From CF-161 sp035259145 (lineage in GTDB: Bacteria > Chloroflexota > Dormibacteria > Dormibacterales > Dormibacteraceae): DNA of 17,593 nucleotides. Position numbers and translations under genes: made by a program. The notes under the pieces are model-generated. The model had not been told where the DNA came from and searched no databases. It saw nothing but the letters and a program-made list of their open reading frames with translations. Shown here in pieces: positions 1 through 7,389 of the stretch (position 1 is the stretch's first letter; the number at the start of each line of letters is the position of its first letter). The stretch is from contig DATFWQ010000111.1 of the NCBI GenBank assembly GCA_035259145.1, forward strand, positions 1 through 17,593. Direction: 5' to 3'.

Positions 1-1
1 T

Positions 2-319
2 ACCGGCCCGGCGATCGCCTACTACGAGGACTGCCCGGATGGCGACGGGGTGCTCGTCCACGCCGGCCTTCCGGTCAGCGCCGAGTCCAGCAGCGAATAC
101 GACTTCTCGATCGTGGATCTGCCCGAGATCGAGCAGGCGGCGACGATCGTACACCGTGGCTCCATGGACGAGGTCATGCCGTCCGTCCAGACGCTGGCTC
201 GGTGGATCGACGCCAACGGATACCGGTCGGCCGGCTATAGCCGCGAGCTCTACATCGAGTGCAGCGGTGAGAAGCATACGTGGGTGACCGAGCTCCAGGA
301 ACCGGTCGTGAAGAGCTGA
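2..319 (+). CDS. C-terminal part of a GyrI-like effector-binding regulator (5' end off window)
   Basis: The open frame runs in from the left edge and stops with TGA at 317-319, giving 105 visible residues. The pattern PAIAYYEDCPDG, then HAGLPV, then VDLPEIEQAATIVHRGSMD, then W-ID-NGYRSAGYSRELYIE is the GyrI-like/AraC effector-binding fold, which in actinobacteria usually forms the C-terminal ligand pocket of MerR-family regulators. The conserved glutamate in the RELYIE segment is typical of the ligand site of this fold. The DNA-binding part would lie upstream of the window, so whether it is MerR-type, AraC-type or a free-standing effector domain cannot be seen. The amidase gene begins 15 nt after its stop on the same strand, so the two may be co-transcribed and the regulator may sense an amidase-related compound; that is inference. 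Confidence 0.75.
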   Translation, partial: TGPAIAYYEDCPDGDGVLVHAGLPVSAESSSEYDFSIVDLPEIEQAATIVHRGSMDEVMPSVQTLARWIDANGYRSAGYSRELYIECSGEKHTWVTELQEPVVKS

Positions 320-334
320 CGGGCGCCGATCAAA

Positions 335-1714
335 ATGCACAGGGCACTGATTCAGTCAGCGACCGATGCAGCAGGAATGCTGAGCAGGGGGGAGATCAGC
401 TCTCGCGAGCTGACCGAGATGATGCTTGCGCGAATCGGGACCGTCAACCCCGTGCTGAACGCTGTTGTGGAGCTTCAACGCGAGGCGGCCCTGCAGAATG
501 CGGACGCGGCGGATGAAGCTCTATCCCGAGGTGAGCGACGACCTTTGCTCGGCGTTCCCATGACCGTCAAGGAGAGCTTCAACGTCGCCGGGCTGCACAC
601 CACCTGGGGCAACCCGGCGTTCAAGGACTACGTCGCCGAGTCGGATGCGACGGTCGTGCGGCGGCTGCAGGAGGCAGGCGCGATCATCGTCGGCAAGACC
701 AACGTGCACCTCATGCTCGCTGACTACGCGCAGACGGCCAACGAGCTCTATGGCGTCACCAACAATCCGTGGGACACAACGCGCACACCGGGCGGCTCGA
801 GCGGCGGAGGAGCCGCCGCGCTCTCCGCTGGGCTCACGTTCCTCGAATACGGCTCGGACCTGGCCGGATCGATTCGCATCCCGGCGAGCTTTTGCGGGGT
901 CTACGGGCTGAAACCGAGCGTCGGGATCGTCCCTTTGACCGGGTTCCAGGTGCCGGGTCCGCCCCAGGGTCCGAGCGAGATGATGTACATGTCTGCGATC
1001 GGTCCGCTGGGACGGTACGCACACGACCTGCGCACGGCGCTGAACCTGACCGCGGGGCCCGTAGCGCCGGCCGCAAAGGGCTATACGTGGAGGCTGTCAC
1101 GCCCACGCCACGCCCGACTCGACGATTTTCGGGTCGGCGTTGTGATCGACCATGAGCAGGCCCCGGTCTCGAGCGAGGTGAGCACACTGCTCTCCAACGC
1201 CGTTGACGCCATCGCTCGAGCCGGCGCCACTGTCGTCGAGGGGTGGCCCGATGGCGTGGACCCCGCTCAACAATATGAATCCTTCGGGTTCCACGTGGGC
1301 CTGTTCTTTGCTTTTCAACAGCCGGGGGAGGACGTCGCGACGCTGTCGGAGTTCATAGAGCACGAAACCCGGCGCATGTCGGCTCGGGGGGCCTGGGATC
1401 GCTACTTCAAGGACGTGGACGTGTTCCTGTGTCCGGCCAACTTCACGCCAGCCTTTCCCCATGACAACAGCCCGATCGAAGGGCGCAGGATCACAACACC
1501 GGACGGGGAGCGGCCCTACAGCAGCCAGCCCTTCTGGATATCACACGCGTCGCTGACCGGCTTGCCCGCCGTGGCCGCACCTATCGGGAGAACGCCCGGC
1601 GGTCTCCCGGTAGGCGCTCAGATCATCGGTCCGCTCTACGAAGACGACACGGCCATCACCTTCGCCGAACTGCTCGGCGAGGTGATCGGCGGATACGAGG
1701 TCCCGCCGATCTGA
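335..1714 (+). CDS. Amidase-signature family amidase
   Basis: A 459-residue enzyme of the amidase signature family, soluble and cytoplasmic by lack of a signal peptide, expected to hydrolyse a carboxamide to acid and ammonia. The Ser-cisSer-Lys triad is visible: Lys79 in GVPMTVKESF, cis-Ser in the Gly/Ser-rich loop TPGGSSGGGAAAL (S155/S156), and nucleophile Ser179 in GSDLAGSIRIPA, followed by CGVYGLKPS. Length is normal for stand-alone amidases. No gatB/gatC genes lie nearby and the substrate region (about residues 200-400) does not look like GatA, so a catabolic amidase is more likely than tRNA amidotransferase. The ATG at 335 has only a weak ribosome-binding site. It lies 15 nt after the regulator fragment and converges on the substrate-binding protein gene, 31 nt away. 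Its substrate cannot be named; the neighbouring uptake system and ureide operon suggest a nitrogen-scavenging role. Confidence 0.9.
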   Translation: MHRALIQSATDAAGMLSRGEISSRELTEMMLARIGTVNPVLNAVVELQREAALQNADAADEALSRGERRPLLGVPMTVKESFNVAGLHTTWGNPAFKDYVAESDATVVRRLQEAGAIIVGKTNVHLMLADYAQTANELYGVTNNPWDTTRTPGGSSGGGAAALSAGLTFLEYGSDLAGSIRIPASFCGVYGLKPSVGIVPLTGFQVPGPPQGPSEMMYMSAIGPLGRYAHDLRTALNLTAGPVAPAAKGYTWRLSRPRHARLDDFRVGVVIDHEQAPVSSEVSTLLSNAVDAIARAGATVVEGWPDGVDPAQQYESFGFHVGLFFAFQQPGEDVATLSEFIEHETRRMSARGAWDRYFKDVDVFLCPANFTPAFPHDNSPIEGRRITTPDGERPYSSQPFWISHASLTGLPAVAAPIGRTPGGLPVGAQIIGPLYEDDTAITFAELLGEVIGGYEVPPI

Positions 1715-1745
1715 TCTCCAGGCTGAAGCAGACGGTGGTGCTCAC

Positions 1746-3062
1746 TCAGCGGGCGCTGATGATGTTGTTGTAGTCGATGACCCAGTTGCCCTTCGCTGTG
1801 GCGAAGGTGGCGGGAGCCAGCTGGGTTACCGGCCACTGGTTGTCACCGCCGGTGTGGATGCTGAGACCGGGGAAGATCCAGGGATCGCAGTCGCCCGAGA
1901 AGACCTTGTCGGCGGATGCCGGATTGGGGTCCTGGCAGGCTTTGACGTTCAAGCTGCGAACGGCCTTCATCAAACCGTCGCGTGTGACTCCGTCCTTACC
2001 GAGCTTCTTCAGGATGTCCACCACGAGCCAGGCGCCGCCCATGCCAGAGGCGTAGGTGACGTCGGTGGGATCACACGGCTGTGGGGAGCAGTACTGCGTG
2101 AGCACGCTCTTGTACGCGGAGATCACCGGATCGCTGGCCCACTTGGGGTCGTTGACGTCCTTCCCGTAGAAGGTGCTGGTCATGCCGTCGATGTAATCGC
2201 CGCCGCCCGCCGCGATGACGGCGCGGGTGTTGACCGTGGAGGTCAGGACGTTGGTGATGTAAAGGACGGGCTTCCAGTTCAGCTTGGCCAGCGTCTTCAT
2301 GGCGCTGATCCCCTGGGTCGGGATTGCCGCGATCAGCAGCAGGTTGACGCCCTTGTCCTTGAGCGCCGCGACCTGGGATGAGACGTCGACCGAGGTGGCC
2401 TCGTAGCTCTCGGAGTCGACGATCCAGTTGGCGTTCGGGCCCAGGCCCCCAGTCAGCCCGGTCACGTAGTCCTTGCCGAAGTCGTCGTTCTGGTAGAGGA
2501 TCCCGATTTTGGCGTTGGGATGCTTCTTGACGATGTCCTTGGCGTAGACGCGCGCCTCTGACTGGTAGTCGGGCTGCAGTCCGATGGTCCAGGGGTACGT
2601 CTTGTATTCGGCTCCCCACTTGGTGGCGCCGGTGGCGACGAAGATGTCAGGGACCTTCTGCTCGTTGAGATAGGGCCGGGTCGCGGTGTTGATGGGGGTG
2701 CCGAGCTGGCCCACCACCGCGTAGACCTGGCTCTGCTCCACCAGCTGGTGGGTGAGAGGCACCGCCTTGGCGGCGTCATAGCCGTCGTCCAGGACGATGT
2801 AGTTGATCTTGCGGCCGTTCACCCCTCCGTGCGCGTTGACGTACTGGTAGTAGGCGCTGGCTCCCTTGCTCACGGGAGCGTAGAAGGACGCGGCACCGCT
2901 GAGCGGGGTCGTCGTGCCGATGGTGATGGCGTCGTTGGTGACGCCGGTCTCACTCTTGGCGGTGGTCCCAGTGTTGCCCTGGCTGACTCCGCAGGCCAGG
3001 CTCAAAAGAAGTGCGGCCGTCGCCACCGCCAGGGTTCGCAACCGCAGGCGCCCATTCGTCAT
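1746..3062 (-). CDS. ABC transporter substrate-binding lipoprotein, branched-chain amino acid/amide type
   Basis: A 438-residue periplasmic-binding-fold type I receptor (LivK/Peripla_BP_6 class) that captures a solute outside the membrane for a Liv-type permease. Residues 1-24 are a lipoprotein signal: basic MTNGRLRLR, a hydrophobic stretch, then LLSLAC with the lipidated Cys24; the -3 residue is Ser, slightly off the usual lipobox. The mature protein opens with a flexible Ser/Thr/Gly/Asn linker, then AITIGTTTPLSG, the hallmark first strand of this family, followed by VNGRKINYIVLDDGYD and GILYQNDDFGKDY. Four cysteines near the C-terminal half (QYCSPQPC, KACQD, SGDCDPW) may form disulfides. 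The start is fixed by a consensus AAGGAGGT five bases upstream and by a strong promoter. It stands alone, separated from livG-F-H-M by a divergent TetR gene. Ligand unknown: amino acids, amides and urea-like compounds are all used by this family. Confidence 0.92.
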   Translation of the reverse strand: MTNGRLRLRTLAVATAALLLSLACGVSQGNTGTTAKSETGVTNDAITIGTTTPLSGAASFYAPVSKGASAYYQYVNAHGGVNGRKINYIVLDDGYDAAKAVPLTHQLVEQSQVYAVVGQLGTPINTATRPYLNEQKVPDIFVATGATKWGAEYKTYPWTIGLQPDYQSEARVYAKDIVKKHPNAKIGILYQNDDFGKDYVTGLTGGLGPNANWIVDSESYEATSVDVSSQVAALKDKGVNLLLIAAIPTQGISAMKTLAKLNWKPVLYITNVLTSTVNTRAVIAAGGGDYIDGMTSTFYGKDVNDPKWASDPVISAYKSVLTQYCSPQPCDPTDVTYASGMGGAWLVVDILKKLGKDGVTRDGLMKAVRSLNVKACQDPNPASADKVFSGDCDPWIFPGLSIHTGGDNQWPVTQLAPATFATAKGNWVIDYNNIISAR

Positions 3063-3067
3063 TCTCC

Positions 3068-3075
3068 ACCTCCTT
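3068..3075 (-). promoter_or_regulatory. Consensus Shine-Dalgarno for the substrate-binding protein
   Basis: Read on the minus strand the sequence is AAGGAGGT, a full match to the anti-SD core, five bases before the ATG at 3062. It is the strongest ribosome-binding site I see in the window and fits a receptor made in excess over its permease. Confidence 0.85.
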
Positions 3076-3085
3076 AAGTGGCCGC

Positions 3086-3113
3086 GCCCGAGGTCGCAAC
3101 ACGAGGCTCGGGC
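3086..3113. promoter_or_regulatory. Inverted repeat, candidate TetR operator or 5' UTR hairpin
   Basis: GCCCGAG (3086-3092) and CTCGGGC (3107-3113) form a perfect 7-bp inverted repeat with a 14-nt centre. It lies in the divergent gap between the receptor gene and the TetR gene, and falls just downstream of the predicted transcription start of the receptor (about 3116). A bound repressor there would block elongation. In RNA the same arms could form a stem ahead of the ribosome-binding site. Operator identity is inferred from position and symmetry only. Confidence 0.4.
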
Positions 3114-3122
3114 AGTTCACCG

Positions 3123-3151
3123 ATAATACTCTCGGCGAAAGTGGCTGGCAA
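3123..3151 (-). promoter_or_regulatory. Sigma70-type promoter of the substrate-binding protein
   Basis: On the minus strand: -35 TTGCCA (3151-3146, five of six consensus bases), a 17-nt spacer, and -10 TATTAT (3128-3123, five of six). The expected start site is about 3116, giving a leader of roughly 54 nt that contains the inverted repeat and the consensus ribosome-binding site. Element match and spacing are both near ideal, unlike the other promoters in the window. Confidence 0.65.
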
Positions 3152-3179
3152 GGCGAGAACGAGGCCGGAGGCGGCTCCC

Positions 3180-3830
3180 ATGACGCGCAAGGAGGCCAAG
3201 CGGCTCACGCGGCTCCGGCTGCTTGAAGCGGCGCGACAGATCGTTCTCGCAGGCGATGAGCAGGCGATCGCGGCGAGCGCGGTTGCGAGGGCGGCCGGCG
3301 TGGCCAACGCCACCTTCTACGAGCACTTCGCCAACATGGACGAGCTGCTGCGGACCATCGCCGAGGAGCTGTTTTCGAAGCTCCGTGAGGAGGTGCGCGG
3401 GCCGCGCTGGGAGGCGATCCAGGCCCCCAACAACGAGGAGAAGCTGCGGCGCCAGTTCCGGGTGCCGCTGGAAATGCTGGCAGCCAATCCGAGGCTTTTC
3501 CGCCTGGCGTTGCGGGTACGCCATCAACCCCGCTCCGCGCTCAGTGAGTCCAGCCTGCGCCTGGCCGGCAGCACCCGGCGTGACGTCGTCCAGGAGCTGA
3601 TCGACCGCGGCTATCCAGCCAGCACTCCGGCTGACATGCGGCGGCTGGAGATGATCGCGGACGTCATCATCGCTGCCATCGAGGCCCTCTCCCTCGGCCA
3701 TCTGAGCGGGCGGTATCCGAGCCTCGAAGAGATCGTCGACGTGCTGGTGCTAGTCAGCCGCGGGACCAGGCTGGTCCGAGAGACAGCCCAGCGGCAGGCC
3801 GCGCAACGCCGGGCGTCGGTAGACGCGTAG
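3180..3830 (+). CDS. TetR-family transcriptional regulator
   Basis: A 216-residue TetR-type repressor. The N-terminal helix-turn-helix is clear: RLRLLEAARQIV (helix 1), IAASAVARAAGVANATFYEHFANMD at about residues 30-54 (helices 2-3 plus the Tyr/His/Phe signature), then DELLRTIAEELF. The remaining all-helical part (residues 70-200) is the ligand and dimer domain. I chose ATG 3180 because GGAGG lies eight bases upstream and translation then begins directly before the conserved helix 1. A GTG at 3078 would add 34 non-conserved residues and run through the receptor's promoter. It is divergent from the receptor gene and convergent with livM, so it probably controls the receptor, itself, or the Liv operon. 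Ligand unknown. Confidence 0.9.
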   Translation: MTRKEAKRLTRLRLLEAARQIVLAGDEQAIAASAVARAAGVANATFYEHFANMDELLRTIAEELFSKLREEVRGPRWEAIQAPNNEEKLRRQFRVPLEMLAANPRLFRLALRVRHQPRSALSESSLRLAGSTRRDVVQELIDRGYPASTPADMRRLEMIADVIIAAIEALSLGHLSGRYPSLEEIVDVLVLVSRGTRLVRETAQRQAAQRRASVDA

Positions 3831-3861
3831 CTCCTCTGGTTTCAGCGAGCTTCAAGTGCGC

Positions 3862-4905
3862 TCAGGGGTCTTCCTCGGCCGGTGCCGCCGCCCGGCCGAT
3901 CGGGGCCGGCGCCGGGGCCGCGACCATGCGCTCGCGCAGGCGCCGGCGGTACCCCATCAGTCGATAGAAGCCGCCCACTGCGCCCTGCGGCATGACGTAC
4001 ATGATGAGGATCAGGAGTACCCCGAACACGATGTCAGGGCGGCCCTTGTAGACCTGCTGCGCGTAGAACGGGGCCCAGACCGTGAACAGGGCCCCGACAA
4101 TCGGTCCGGCCTGCGTCCCCAGGCCGCCGACGGCGGCCCCGACGAGGAGGGCCAGCGCGATCCCCACGTCGAACGAATCGGGGCCGACGTATGAGGTCGC
4201 CATCGCGTCCAGGCTGCCCGCCACGCCTGCGAAGAGGGCGCTGATGGCGAACGCCAGCGTCTTGTAGTAGGTCAGGTTGACGCCATAAGCGACCGCCACC
4301 GTCTCGCCGTCGCGGATGGAGCGGAAGGCGCGCCCGACGTCGCTCCTGAGCAGCGCCCTGGAAAACAGGAAGAAGAGGACTAAAAGGAGCAGCGATAAGT
4401 AGTAGAGCCACTGCTCGGCCGTCAGCTGGCCGGCGGCGACCAGGCCGAAGGGATCCTTTCCGGCGCCGCTGATGAAGATTCCCTGGGAGCCTCCAGTGAG
4501 CGTGTCGAAGTGGCGGATGACCGAGGGTACGCAGAGCGCCAGGGCGAAGGTGGCCAGGCCCAGGTAGAGCCCTCTGAGCTTCAGAGCCGGGATGCCGAGC
4601 AGGATGCCACCGATCGTCGAGAGCGCGGCCGCCACCGGGATCGTGGCCAGCGGTGACCAGCCCAGCTTTGTCGCCAGAAGCGCTGTGCAGTAGCCGCCGA
4701 CCGCCATGAAGGCGCTGTTGCCCAACGAGATCTGCCCGCAGTAGCCCGTCAGCAGGTTGAGACCCACGATGGATATGGCGAACGCCCACACATAGGTGAA
4801 CTCCAGAGACTGGAACTTGCCGAGCACGACGAGCGGACCGAGGATGGCCACCAGGAGCATGAATCCACCCGCCGCCCAGCCCGCCAGTGACCGGTCCGCG
4901 CTCAT
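3862..4905 (-). CDS. livM: Branched-chain amino acid-type ABC transporter permease LivM
   Basis: A 347-residue inner-membrane permease that pairs with LivH to form the channel. Hallmarks are LLTGYCGQISLGNSAFMAVG (about residues 51-70) and the cytoplasmic coupling loop GRAFRSIRDGETVAVAYGVN (191-210) followed by YKTLAFAISALFAGVAGSL. About eight to ten hydrophobic segments fit the family. The C-terminus carries a basic, then Ala/Pro-rich tail (residues 315-347) that is probably cytosolic. The start is ATG 4905, overlapping the livH stop by four bases (ATGA), so translation is coupled. A longer open frame continues upstream to 5634, but that part is livH read in the wrong frame. It is the last gene of the operon, 31 nt from the convergent TetR stop, with no obvious terminator hairpin between. 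Confidence 0.93.
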   Translation of the reverse strand: MSADRSLAGWAAGGFMLLVAILGPLVVLGKFQSLEFTYVWAFAISIVGLNLLTGYCGQISLGNSAFMAVGGYCTALLATKLGWSPLATIPVAAALSTIGGILLGIPALKLRGLYLGLATFALALCVPSVIRHFDTLTGGSQGIFISGAGKDPFGLVAAGQLTAEQWLYYLSLLLLVLFFLFSRALLRSDVGRAFRSIRDGETVAVAYGVNLTYYKTLAFAISALFAGVAGSLDAMATSYVGPDSFDVGIALALLVGAAVGGLGTQAGPIVGALFTVWAPFYAQQVYKGRPDIVFGVLLILIMYVMPQGAVGGFYRLMGYRRRLRERMVAAPAPAPIGRAAAPAEEDP

Positions 4906-5813
4906 ACGCGCTCCACGTGCACGTGGCCGAAAAGGCCGCCAGGCCTGAACACCAGCACGACCAGGATGACGATGAAGCCGAAGGCAAGGCGCAGGTCTTC
5001 TGCGTGCGGGACATAGGTTCCGACGAGGGCCAGCAGGACCCCCACCACCAGCCCGCCCACGACCGCGCCCACCGGGCTGTCGATGCCGCCCAGCACCGCA
5101 GCGGTGAAGGCATAGAGGAGGACCGACTGCATCATGTTGGGATCGAGGACTGTGATCGGGGCGACCAGCATCCCGGAGACCGCTCCGACGCCCGCCGCCA
5201 GGCCCCAGCCAAGGGCCAGCATCCAGCCCACCCGGACGCCGAGCAGGCGGCTGGTCTGGGGATAGAGCGCCGCCGAGCGCATCATCAGCCCGATGCGGGT
5301 GCGCGCAAAGAAGAGCCAGATCAGCACCAGCACGATGGTGGAGACGCCGATCAGCCCGAGGTCCTGGTAGCTGAGGCCGACGCCGCCGACCTGGACCGGA
5401 GAGGTCGGCAGAGGACTTGGAAAAGGCCTTACAACGTAGCCCCAGACAATCCCTGACAGCCCGTTGAAGATCGCGAAGAGTCCGATCGTGACCAGCACCA
5501 GCGTGATCACGGGCGCGCGCTCGACAGGCCGGATGATCACACGTTCGACCAGGACCCCTCCCACTACCGCGAGCGCCACCGTGACCGGGAAGACGAGCCA
5601 GTAGGGAAGCCGGAGGTAGGTCAGAAGGCTCCACGCGATGAAGGTCGTGAAGGTCGCCATCTCACCCTGCGCGAAGTTGAGCGTCTCCATCGCCCGGTAG
5701 ATGAGAACCAGGGCCAGCGCCAGGCTGGCGTAGAGCCCGCCGGTCGCCAGGCCGAAGACGATCTGCTGAACCACGCCCTGGATGGAGACGGTCAGCAGCA
5801 GGTCAGTAGCCAA
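4902..5813 (-). CDS. livH: Branched-chain amino acid-type ABC transporter permease LivH
   Basis: A 303-residue membrane permease. Typical LivH features are FGLATGGLYASLALALVLIY near residue 20, LNFAQGEMATFTTFIAW (about 45-61), the coupling loop around RSAALYPQTSRLLGVRVGWM (about 183-202) and AFTAAVLGGIDSPVGAVVGG, ending in VFRPGGLFG. The start is taken as TTG 5813, overlapping the end of livF by 11 nt; GAGGCGG lies seven bases upstream. The only nearby in-frame alternative is GTG at residue 14, which would cut into the first membrane helix. It would form the transport path with LivM for the solute delivered by the lipoprotein receptor. Confidence 0.92.
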   Translation of the reverse strand: MATDLLLTVSIQGVVQQIVFGLATGGLYASLALALVLIYRAMETLNFAQGEMATFTTFIAWSLLTYLRLPYWLVFPVTVALAVVGGVLVERVIIRPVERAPVITLVLVTIGLFAIFNGLSGIVWGYVVRPFPSPLPTSPVQVGGVGLSYQDLGLIGVSTIVLVLIWLFFARTRIGLMMRSAALYPQTSRLLGVRVGWMLALGWGLAAGVGAVSGMLVAPITVLDPNMMQSVLLYAFTAAVLGGIDSPVGAVVGGLVVGVLLALVGTYVPHAEDLRLAFGFIVILVVLVFRPGGLFGHVHVERV

Positions 5814-6513
5814 GGTAAGACCGCCTCACGGACTCGTTGCGGGCCAGCTCCCTGCCCGACCCGGAGACCGCGATCTCCCCGACCTCGAGCACATATGCGC
5901 GAGCGGCCGCCCGGAGCGCGATCCGGGCGTTCTGCTCGACAAGCAGAATGGTCACGCCCTCCTCGCGGTTGATCCTGCCGATGATCTCGAAGATCGAGCG
6001 GACCACGGTGGGCGCGAGCCCTAATGAGGGCTCATCGAGAAGGAGCAGCCGTGGGCGCATCATCAGTGCCCGGGCGATGGCGAGCATCTGCTGCTCACCG
6101 CCGCTGAGCAGACCGGCGGTCTGGGCCGACCGCTGGGGCATCCAGGGGAAGTAACCGAATACCCGCTCGAGGTCGCGCTTCACGCCGTCTCCGTCGCGCC
6201 TGAGGCAGGCGCCCATCTGGAGGTTCTCGAGCACGGTCAGCTGCGCCAGCATCCCACGTCCCTCGGGAACGTGCGCGATGCGCCTGCGGGCCACGTCCTC
6301 GGGCGGAAGCCCGGCGATGGACCTGCCGCTGAAGGTGATGCCTCCGGAGACCTTCACCATCCCCGAGATTGCGCGCAGGGTCGTGCTCTTGCCCGCGCCG
6401 TTGGCCCCCAGCATTGCCACCACCGACCCCTCGTCGACCGCGAGCGAAATGCCGTGCAAGACCTCTATCGAGCCGTAGGAGGCGGTCACGTTCTCGAGCT
6501 CGAGGAGCGGCAC
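5803..6513 (-). CDS. livF: ABC transporter ATP-binding protein LivF
   Basis: A 236-residue ATPase energising the Liv-type transporter. Walker A is LGANGAGKST (residues 35-44), the signature is LSGGEQQ (136-142), Walker B is LLLLDEPSLGLAP (156-168), and the switch region follows as LLVEQNA. Features specific to LivF are AHVPEGRGMLAQLTVLENL and the LGLAP tail of Walker B. The start is GTG 6513, directly abutting the livG stop (TGAGTG), so the two ATPases are translationally coupled and made in similar amounts. Length is standard. Confidence 0.95.
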   Translation of the reverse strand: MPLLELENVTASYGSIEVLHGISLAVDEGSVVAMLGANGAGKSTTLRAISGMVKVSGGITFSGRSIAGLPPEDVARRRIAHVPEGRGMLAQLTVLENLQMGACLRRDGDGVKRDLERVFGYFPWMPQRSAQTAGLLSGGEQQMLAIARALMMRPRLLLLDEPSLGLAPTVVRSIFEIIGRINREEGVTILLVEQNARIALRAAARAYVLEVGEIAVSGSGRELARNESVRRSYLGY

Positions 6514-7335
6514 TCAGTCGTCCTCGGTCCCTTCCTCGTCTGACGAGCCCAGGTAGGCCTCGATCACGAGCGGATCGGTGCGGACTTCGTCTGGGGTGCC
6601 CTCGGCGATCTTGCGACCGAAGTCGAGCACCACCACCCGCTCGGCGATCGACATCACCAGGTTCATGTGGTGCTCGACCACCAGAGGTGTAACCCCGAGG
6701 TCGGTGTTGATCCGGCGGATCAGGCGGCCGAGGCTGTTGAGCTCTGTGTGATTGAGGCCTCCTGCCGGCTCGTCGAGAAGGAGGAGCTTCGGTCGCGACA
6801 CCAGTGCACGAGCCAGCTCGACGGCCTTCATGGTGCCAAACGGGAGGCCGGTGGCCAGACGCGGTCCGAGGCCGGTCAGGCCGACGAACTCCAGTGCCTC
6901 CTCAGCGCGGCTGACCGCCTCCTGCTCCAGCCGCCCAACGGCCGGCCAGCCGATGCCGGCCAGGGCGAAGTAGAGGGGGTTGCGGGCCAGCCGGCAGTGA
7001 TAGCCGATGAGGACGTTTTCGAGCACCGTCATGCGGGGCGAGAGGGCCAGGCTCTGGAAGGTCCGGGCCATGCCGAGGCCGATGATCTCGTCGGCGCGCG
7101 TCTCGAGCAGGTTGCGGCCGTTGAGAAGAACTGCACCGGCGCTGGCCTGGTAGATCCGCGTCATCACGTTGAAGAGCGTCGTCTTTCCGGCGCCGTTGGG
7201 GCCGATCAACCCGACTATGCACCCCTCGGGAACGTCGAAGCTGAGACCGTCGAGGGCCACCAGGCCGCCGAACCGGACGCTCACCCCCTGTACGGAGAGA
7301 AGAGGCTGCCCTCGGGCGAGCTCCTGCATCAGCAT
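6514..7335 (-). CDS. livG: ABC transporter ATP-binding protein LivG
   Basis: A 273-residue ATPase, first gene of the livG-F-H-M operon. Walker A is LIGPNGAGKTT (about 43-53), Q-loop ARTFQSLALSP, signature LPFGTMKAVELARAL (164-178) and Walker B LLLLDEPAGGLNHTE (184-198). LivG proteins normally carry LPYG-QQ-RLEIARAL instead of LSGGQ; here the Gln-Gln is replaced by Thr-Met, a mild departure. The H-loop His lies in VVEHHMNLVM. I chose ATG 7335 because a -10-like TACTAT ends six bases upstream with a TTG-containing -35 17 nt further, which is leaderless-transcript geometry. A TTG at 7365 would lie inside the -35 element and has no ribosome-binding site. Confidence 0.92.
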   Translation of the reverse strand: MLMQELARGQPLLSVQGVSVRFGGLVALDGLSFDVPEGCIVGLIGPNGAGKTTLFNVMTRIYQASAGAVLLNGRNLLETRADEIIGLGMARTFQSLALSPRMTVLENVLIGYHCRLARNPLYFALAGIGWPAVGRLEQEAVSRAEEALEFVGLTGLGPRLATGLPFGTMKAVELARALVSRPKLLLLDEPAGGLNHTELNSLGRLIRRINTDLGVTPLVVEHHMNLVMSIAERVVVLDFGRKIAEGTPDEVRTDPLVIEAYLGSSDEEGTEDD

Positions 7336-7341
7336 TCGCCG

Positions 7342-7370
7342 ATAGTAGTCTCGGCCAACCGGCAAAGCAA
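7342..7370 (-). promoter_or_regulatory. Candidate leaderless promoter of the livG-F-H-M operon
   Basis: On the minus strand: -35 TTGCTT (7370-7365), 17-nt spacer, -10 TACTAT (7347-7342), then six bases to ATG 7335. That distance places the RNA start at the A of the start codon. There is no Shine-Dalgarno sequence before this ATG, consistent with a leaderless message. Confidence 0.5.
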
Positions 7371-7389
7371 GAGATCTGTCGTGCGCGGG

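Noticed and set aside
1581..1613. Inverted repeat with 11-bp arms (one G-U pair) and 11-nt loop near the end of the amidase gene
   Set aside because: It lies within codons for the conserved PIGRTPGGLPVGAQ segment and has no U-tract, so codon constraints explain it better than a terminator. Conservation of the stem at synonymous sites would reopen the question.
1715..1745. Possible terminators in the convergent gaps (also 3831-3861 and 11196-11209)
   Set aside because: No GC-rich stem followed by a T-run is present in any of these short gaps.
3078..3179. GTG start giving a 250-residue TetR protein
   Set aside because: The extra 34 residues are not helix-turn-helix sequence and would overlap the receptor promoter; ATG 3180 has a GGAGG at good spacing.
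4906..5634. Long upstream extension of the livM reading frame (590-residue frame in total)
   Set aside because: The N-terminal 240 residues are Arg/Pro/Gly-rich low-complexity shadow of livH in another frame; LivM homology begins exactly at ATG 4905, which overlaps the livH stop.
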